NCBI RefSeq assembly: GCF_000186865.1
Contig: NW_008705591.1
Location: forward strand, 317,753-338,073
DNA from: Aureococcus anophagefferens
Lineage: Eukaryota; Sar; Pelagophyceae; Pelagomonadales; Pelagomonadaceae
Direction of reading: 5' to 3'
DNA: 20,321 bases
Positions 12,001 through 18,000 of the stretch are shown here, in pieces; positions within the stretch are counted from its first letter, which is position 1, and every line of letters begins with the position of its first letter. The position numbers were made by a program, and so were the translations under genes. A model generated the notes under the pieces. It saw only the letters and a program-made list of their open reading frames with translations. It ran no database searches and was not told the DNA's origin.

Positions 12001-15000
12001 TCGAGTAACGGGAACAGCGGCAATCTGCTTTTTGGTAGCGGCGCTGCCACAGGCGGTCGCGGTGGCGCTGTTCATATCACGGTTGGTAGCGGTACAAGCG
12101 GTGATGGTGGCGTTCTCGGGCTGCAGAGCGGCTCGAGTAATGCGCTCGCAGCAACCGGCGGCATCATTACCCTTGTTAGTGGCGAAGGAACGGTGACTAG
12201 CAGTGGATCGATCACCATTCGCACTGGCAACAGCGGGATCGCCGGATCAAGTGGCCGCCTTGTATTCTCATCTGGCACTGCAAGTAACGGGAACAGTGGC
12301 AATCTACTCCTGGGCAGCGGTGCTGCCACAGGTGGCCGGGCCGGAGCTGTTTATCTCACTGCAGGCAGTGGTACCAGTGGAGCGGGTGGTCTGTTGGTGC
12401 TAGATGCGGGCCGTTCCACGACACGGAGTGGCGGCCTGGTTGTGATCGAGAGTGGGGAAGGTACGGCCACAACCAGTGGTGCCCTTACTATCCGCACTGG
12501 CAACGGAGGAAATATCGGATCCTCGGGCTGTCTCGTCTTCTCTTCTGGGTCGGCAAGTGGCGGCAACAGCGGTGACTTCATCGTGGGTACTGGTACAGCA
12601 ACTGGAGGGCGGGGAGGCGCTGTCGTTCTTGCGATTGGTAGCGGCACAAGTGGTTCTGGTGGGAGCTTAACCATTGGTGCAGGCCGAAGCACAGTGCGGT
12701 CTGGTGGATCTGTCGCGTTTGTGAGCGGTGAAGGAACGGCGACGAGTAGCGGCGCAATAACACTTTCCTCGGCGAATGGTGGCGTCTCTGGCATGAGTGG
12801 CCGTCTCGTCTTCAGCACAGGATCAAGCAAATGTGGTAATTCCGGAATGATACACATAGGCACCGGGGTTGCAACAGGGGGTCGGGGCGGTGCCATATTC
12901 ATCACAGTTGGAAGTGGGACCTCTGGTGTGGGTGGCACTTTCACTGCTGGGGCAGGGCGATCAACTACACGGACTGGTGGTGATTTTTCTATTCTGAGTG
13001 GTGAAGGAACTGCGACGAGCAGTGGTTCCATCGCTATTAGCACACCAAATGCGGGATTGACCGGTGTAAGTGGGCGTCTCATCTTTTCGTCTGGTTCCGC
13101 TAATGACGGCAACAGTGGCGCGCTCCTGGTTGGGTCAGGCGCTGCAACCGGTGGGCGCGGTGGGGGACTTTTTGTGACAGTTGGGAGCGGTACGTCAGGC
13201 AGGGGGGGGTTGATGACGGTACAAGCGGGCCGCAGCGATATGCATACTGGCGGTGAAGTATCAATTGCCAGTGGTGAGGGCACTGCAAGCAGCAGTGGAG
13301 CTATTTTTCTGGCCACGCCGAATTCAGGAATTAGTGGGAGTAGCGGCCATCTTGCCTTCAGCTCCGGGACCTCAAAACATGGCAACAGCGGTAACTTGTA
13401 TGTCGGCACGGGCACCGCTACGGGTGGTCGTGCTGGTGCCATATCGCTCACGGTTGGGAGTGGCACTTCCGGGAGTGGCGGAGAGGTTTTTATCTTTTCA
13501 GGTCGTTCCACCGAGCACACAGGAGGGGTCGTTTTCATCGGAAGTGGTGAGGGCACCACGACTAGCAGCGGGTCTGTTAATGTCATGACTGTCAACAGCG
13601 GAGTAGATGGCACATCCGGGTTACTCACTTTCAGTTCTGGCACCGCCAGAGGGGGGAATAGCGGCGGTATATTGGTGGGCACGGGCGCGGCCACTCAGGG
13701 GCAGGGAGGATGGGTCACGGTCGCAGTCGGCAGTGGGACCAGTGGTAGTGGGGGCGAGTTGACGCTCCGCTCAGGTCGCGGTACGACATCGACGGGAGGT
13801 ACAATCATTGTTGCGAGCGGTGAAGGCTCGGCCACGTCGAGTGGTAGCATATACTTTTCCACCCCGAATGCGGGGGTCGCTGGATCAAGTGGTTTCCTTC
13901 TTTTCAGCTCTGGTATCGCACTCGGTGGAAACAGTGGCATGTTGTCGTTTGGTTCGGGCGCTTCTACCGGTGGTCGGGGAGGCGCTATTGGCATTACTGT
14001 GGGAAGTGGCACAAGTGGCGATGGGGGGATTGTTAGTATCCTATCAGGGCGTAGTACTGTTGCCACTGGCGGATGTGTGGAAGTCACGACGGGCGAGGGG
14101 ACAGCCACAAGTAGTGGGACTCTCAACATTGTGACGGCGAATGCCGGTGCGAGTGGCGCTAGCGGTCGACTTATCTTTTCCTCAGGCACGTCAAGCTACG
14201 GAAATACGGGTAGTGTGTTCGTCGGAACAGGCGCTGCTACTGATGGTGCCGGTGGTCCCATCCGGGTGAGCGTTGGTAGTGGAACAAGTGGTGTTGGCGG
14301 CCTCGTGAGCCTGCTTGCAGGTCGCAGTACAGTCCAAACTGGTGGCATGCTTCGTATTTACAGCGGAGAGGGGTCTGTAGCGACCTCGGGGAATGTGCAC
14401 GTTTCGACGGCTAATAGCGGTGCCATTGGCTCTAGCGGCCGGCTTGTTTTTTCTTCCGGCACTGCAGCTGCTGGCAACAGCGGTCAATTTTGCGTTGGCA
14501 CCGGTGCTATGACCGCTGGGCGTGGTGGCCAGGTGACACTTAGCGTCGGAAGTGGGACGAGCGGCAGCGGTGGAGCTATTCACGTCCTGGCTGGCCGTAG
14601 CACCGTCCTCACAGGTGGCACGGTGGTGTTGCACTCGGGCGAGGGCACAGCATCGAGCAGTGGCAAAATTATCGTGACCAGCGCAAACTCTGGCGAGGCT
14701 GGTACTAGCGGTCGGCTTATTTTTAGTACAGGCACCGCAAACCAAGGAAACAGTGGCACCGTTTTTGCTGGAACAGGGGCGGCGACGGGTGGGAGCGGAG
14801 GCGCCATCCATATATCCGTCGGGAGTGGAACGAGCGGCACTGGCGGAGCCGTGCACATGGATGCTGGTAGGAGTGTTGTTGCCACTGGAGGTATTGTCAT
14901 CATCGAGTCTGGAGAGGGTACACAGACGAGCAGCGGGGCCGTTGTGATCAAAACAGTGAATGGCGGTGAAGTCGGGGTGAGCGGGAGGCTCGTTTTTAGC

Positions 15001-18000
15001 TCCGGAACGGGAACCGGTGGGAATAGCGGTGCCGTTCTTCTTGGAACCGGGGCAGCTACTGGCGGCACTGGCGGGGCCATTGTCCTGGCAGTCGGGAGTG
15101 GCACTAGCGGCGCAGGCGGCACAGTCTTTGTTCTCGCGGGGCGGAGTACGATCACCACAGGTGGCACGGTTGTTTTCCGCGGTGGGGAGGGAACCGCCTC
15201 GAGCAGCGGCTCGGTGCTACTCTGCACGGGCAATGGTGGCATAGCTGGTTCAAGTGGCCTCTTGGTTTTCAGCTCGGGATCTGCGAAGAGTGGCAACAGT
15301 GGATCTGTTCTGATAGGTACTGGATCTGCATCGGGTGGGCGTGGAGGCGCCGTGGCTCTCACTGTTGGCAGTGGAACCAGCGGAGCTGCGGGTTGCGTGC
15401 AAATTCAAGGTGGGCGCTCGACGGCAGCTAGCGGGGGTGCAGTAGTGATTTCCGGTGGCGAGGGAACGCAGACTAGTAGCGGCTGCATATACATAGTTTC
15501 TTCGAACAGTGGTGTCAGCGGGGGTACTGGGCGACTCATCTTCAGCACGGGCACGGGCAAGGCAGGGAACTCCGGGATGATCAACCTCGGCACTGGAGGA
15601 AGCACGGGTGGACGGGGCGGCGCCGTGTGGTTCAGTGTTGGCAGTGGTACGAGCGGAACAGGTGGTATGGTCGGCATGTGGGCTGGACGTAGTACTACTA
15701 AAACCGGTGGAGCTCTACTTGTGGCGTCGGGAGAAGGAACTGCGACAAGCAGCGGCGCACTGTTCCTGCAGAGCGGCAATTCAGGAGTCGCGGGCGCAAG
15801 TGGGTGTCTTGTGTTTAGTTCTGGCTCGGCGAGAGCCGGAAACACGGGAGCTGTGCTTGTCGGTTCTGGCGTCGCCACTAATGGACGTGGTGGCAACATC
15901 ATTATCAGTTCTGGTAGCGGCACCAGCGCATCTGGTGGGTCGATCTCCGTTTGCTCTGGGCGAAGCACCACCACATCTGGTGGGAGCGTAGTAGTACATG
16001 GAGGCGAAGGCACTGGTTCCAGTAGCGGGGCGGTATGCATCAGCAGTGCCAATGGTGGTGTCGGTGGGTCGAGTGGGCTACTGGCGTTTAGCTCTGGGTC
16101 GGCAAAGACGGGGAACAGCGGCGCCATCTCTGTCGGCTCTGGCGCTGGGACTGGCGGACGAGGCGGAGCGGTGCGGATCGGGGTCGGGAGTGGGACAAGC
16201 GGGTCGGGCGGGATGATGCAGGTGCAGTCCGGGCGCTCGACGACGGCGAGCGGAGGTGCGGTGGTCGTTGTGTCTGGCGAGGGGACGCAGACGAGCAGCG
16301 GATCAATTCAGGTGATGTCCGCGAACGGCGGCGTCTCTGGGAGCAGCGGCCGTCTCGTGTTTAGCTCAGGGTCGAGCAAGGGGGGCAACTCCGGCGCCAT
16401 CTGTGTCGGGAGCGGCGCGAGTACCGCTGGTCGCGGCGGTGGCATCACTATCAGCGTCGGATGCGGCACGAGCGGCTCGGGTGGGGCGATCAGTCTTTGT
16501 TCTGGCCGAAGTACGGTGACATCTGGTGGCGCATTACTGATGATCTCCGGGGAAGGCACGCGGACGAGCAGCGGGTGTATTATCATGCAGACTGGCAACT
16601 CGGGGAATGTGGGTTCTAGTGGACGACTCGTGTTCAGCTCGGGAACGGCCAAGGGGGGCAATAGTGGGTCGATAATTGTTGGTTCTGGTGCTTCCTCTAT
16701 CGGACGAGGCGGCTCTGTGGTCATCAGCGTCGGTAGTGGCACAAGTGGTTATGGTGGGGGGGTACGTCTGCAGGGAGGTCGGAACAATCCTTGCACTGGT
16801 GGTGCAGTGTTAGTTAAGAGCGGGGAGGGCACGGCGTCTAGTTCGGGTACAATCTCTATTTCAACCGCGAATGCAGGGGTGGCTGGTTCAAGTGGAAAGC
16901 TCTCCTTCAGTTCAGGAACAGCCAAGTACGGTAACAGTGGGGCGCTCCTCATAGGCACCGGAGCGTCAACCGGTGGTCGTTCAGGTCGAATCACAATCAG
17001 TTCTGGAAGTGGCACGAGCGGTGTCGGTGGTGCCGTCATGCTCCTGGGCGGTCGAAGCACATCATTTGCAAGTACGGGTGGCTTCGTGCTGGTGATTTCT
17101 GGGGAGGGGACCTTTTCAAGCAGCGGCATGGTAAGCCTCCTCACGTTGAACGGAGGCTGTGCCGGCGTGAGCGGGCGACTCACTTTTAGTTCTGGTACAG
17201 TCGGGGGTGGGAATAGCGGGATGATCAGTCTTGGCTCCGGCATAGCGACCGGGGGTCGCGGTGGTGTGCTCCTCGTCAGCGTCGGGAGTGGCACCAGTGG
17301 AGCCGGTGGTTCAATGACTATGCAGGCTGGTCGCTCTAGCACGGTGACAGGTGGCGCGGTAAAGATTATGACCGGCGAAGGCACCGCCGCCAGCAGTGGA
17401 ATGGTTGTAATGCACTCTTCCAATGCCGGTGCCGTTGGAGCGTCTGGTCAGCTAGTTTTTAGCTCTGGCAGCGCTTCAGGAGGGAACAGTGGAGCTATAT
17501 ACGTTGGCTCCGGAGCTTCCACGGGTGGCTCAGGAGGCGGAATTTGTTTGGGTGTGGGCAGCGGTACTAGCGGATCAGGAGGCTGGATCTCTGCATGTGC
17601 TGGTCGTGGCGTTTCGACGACCGGCGGGTTGGTCGTTTTCCGGAGTGGCGAGGGAACGGCGACTAGTAGTGGCGTACTCTATCTAAGCAGTGCAAACAGT
17701 GGTAGCACTGGGGCCAGCGGATTCCTGGCATTTAGTTCTGGTACCTCTAAATCTGGCAACAGCGGTGCAATCTCACTTGGGACGGGGGCAGCGACAGGTG
17801 GGCGCGGGGGTGCTTTCATGGCGAGTGTTGGAAGTGGGACAAGCGGATCTGGCGGGACGCTCGGCATCGAGTCGGGTCGAGCTATTACAGCGAGTGGCGG
17901 TGCTGTTGTGATTGAAAGTGGAGAGGGCACGCAAACAAGCAGCGGAGTCATGGTTGTTCGATCTGCAAATAGCGGTGTGGATGGAAGTAGTGGTCGGCTC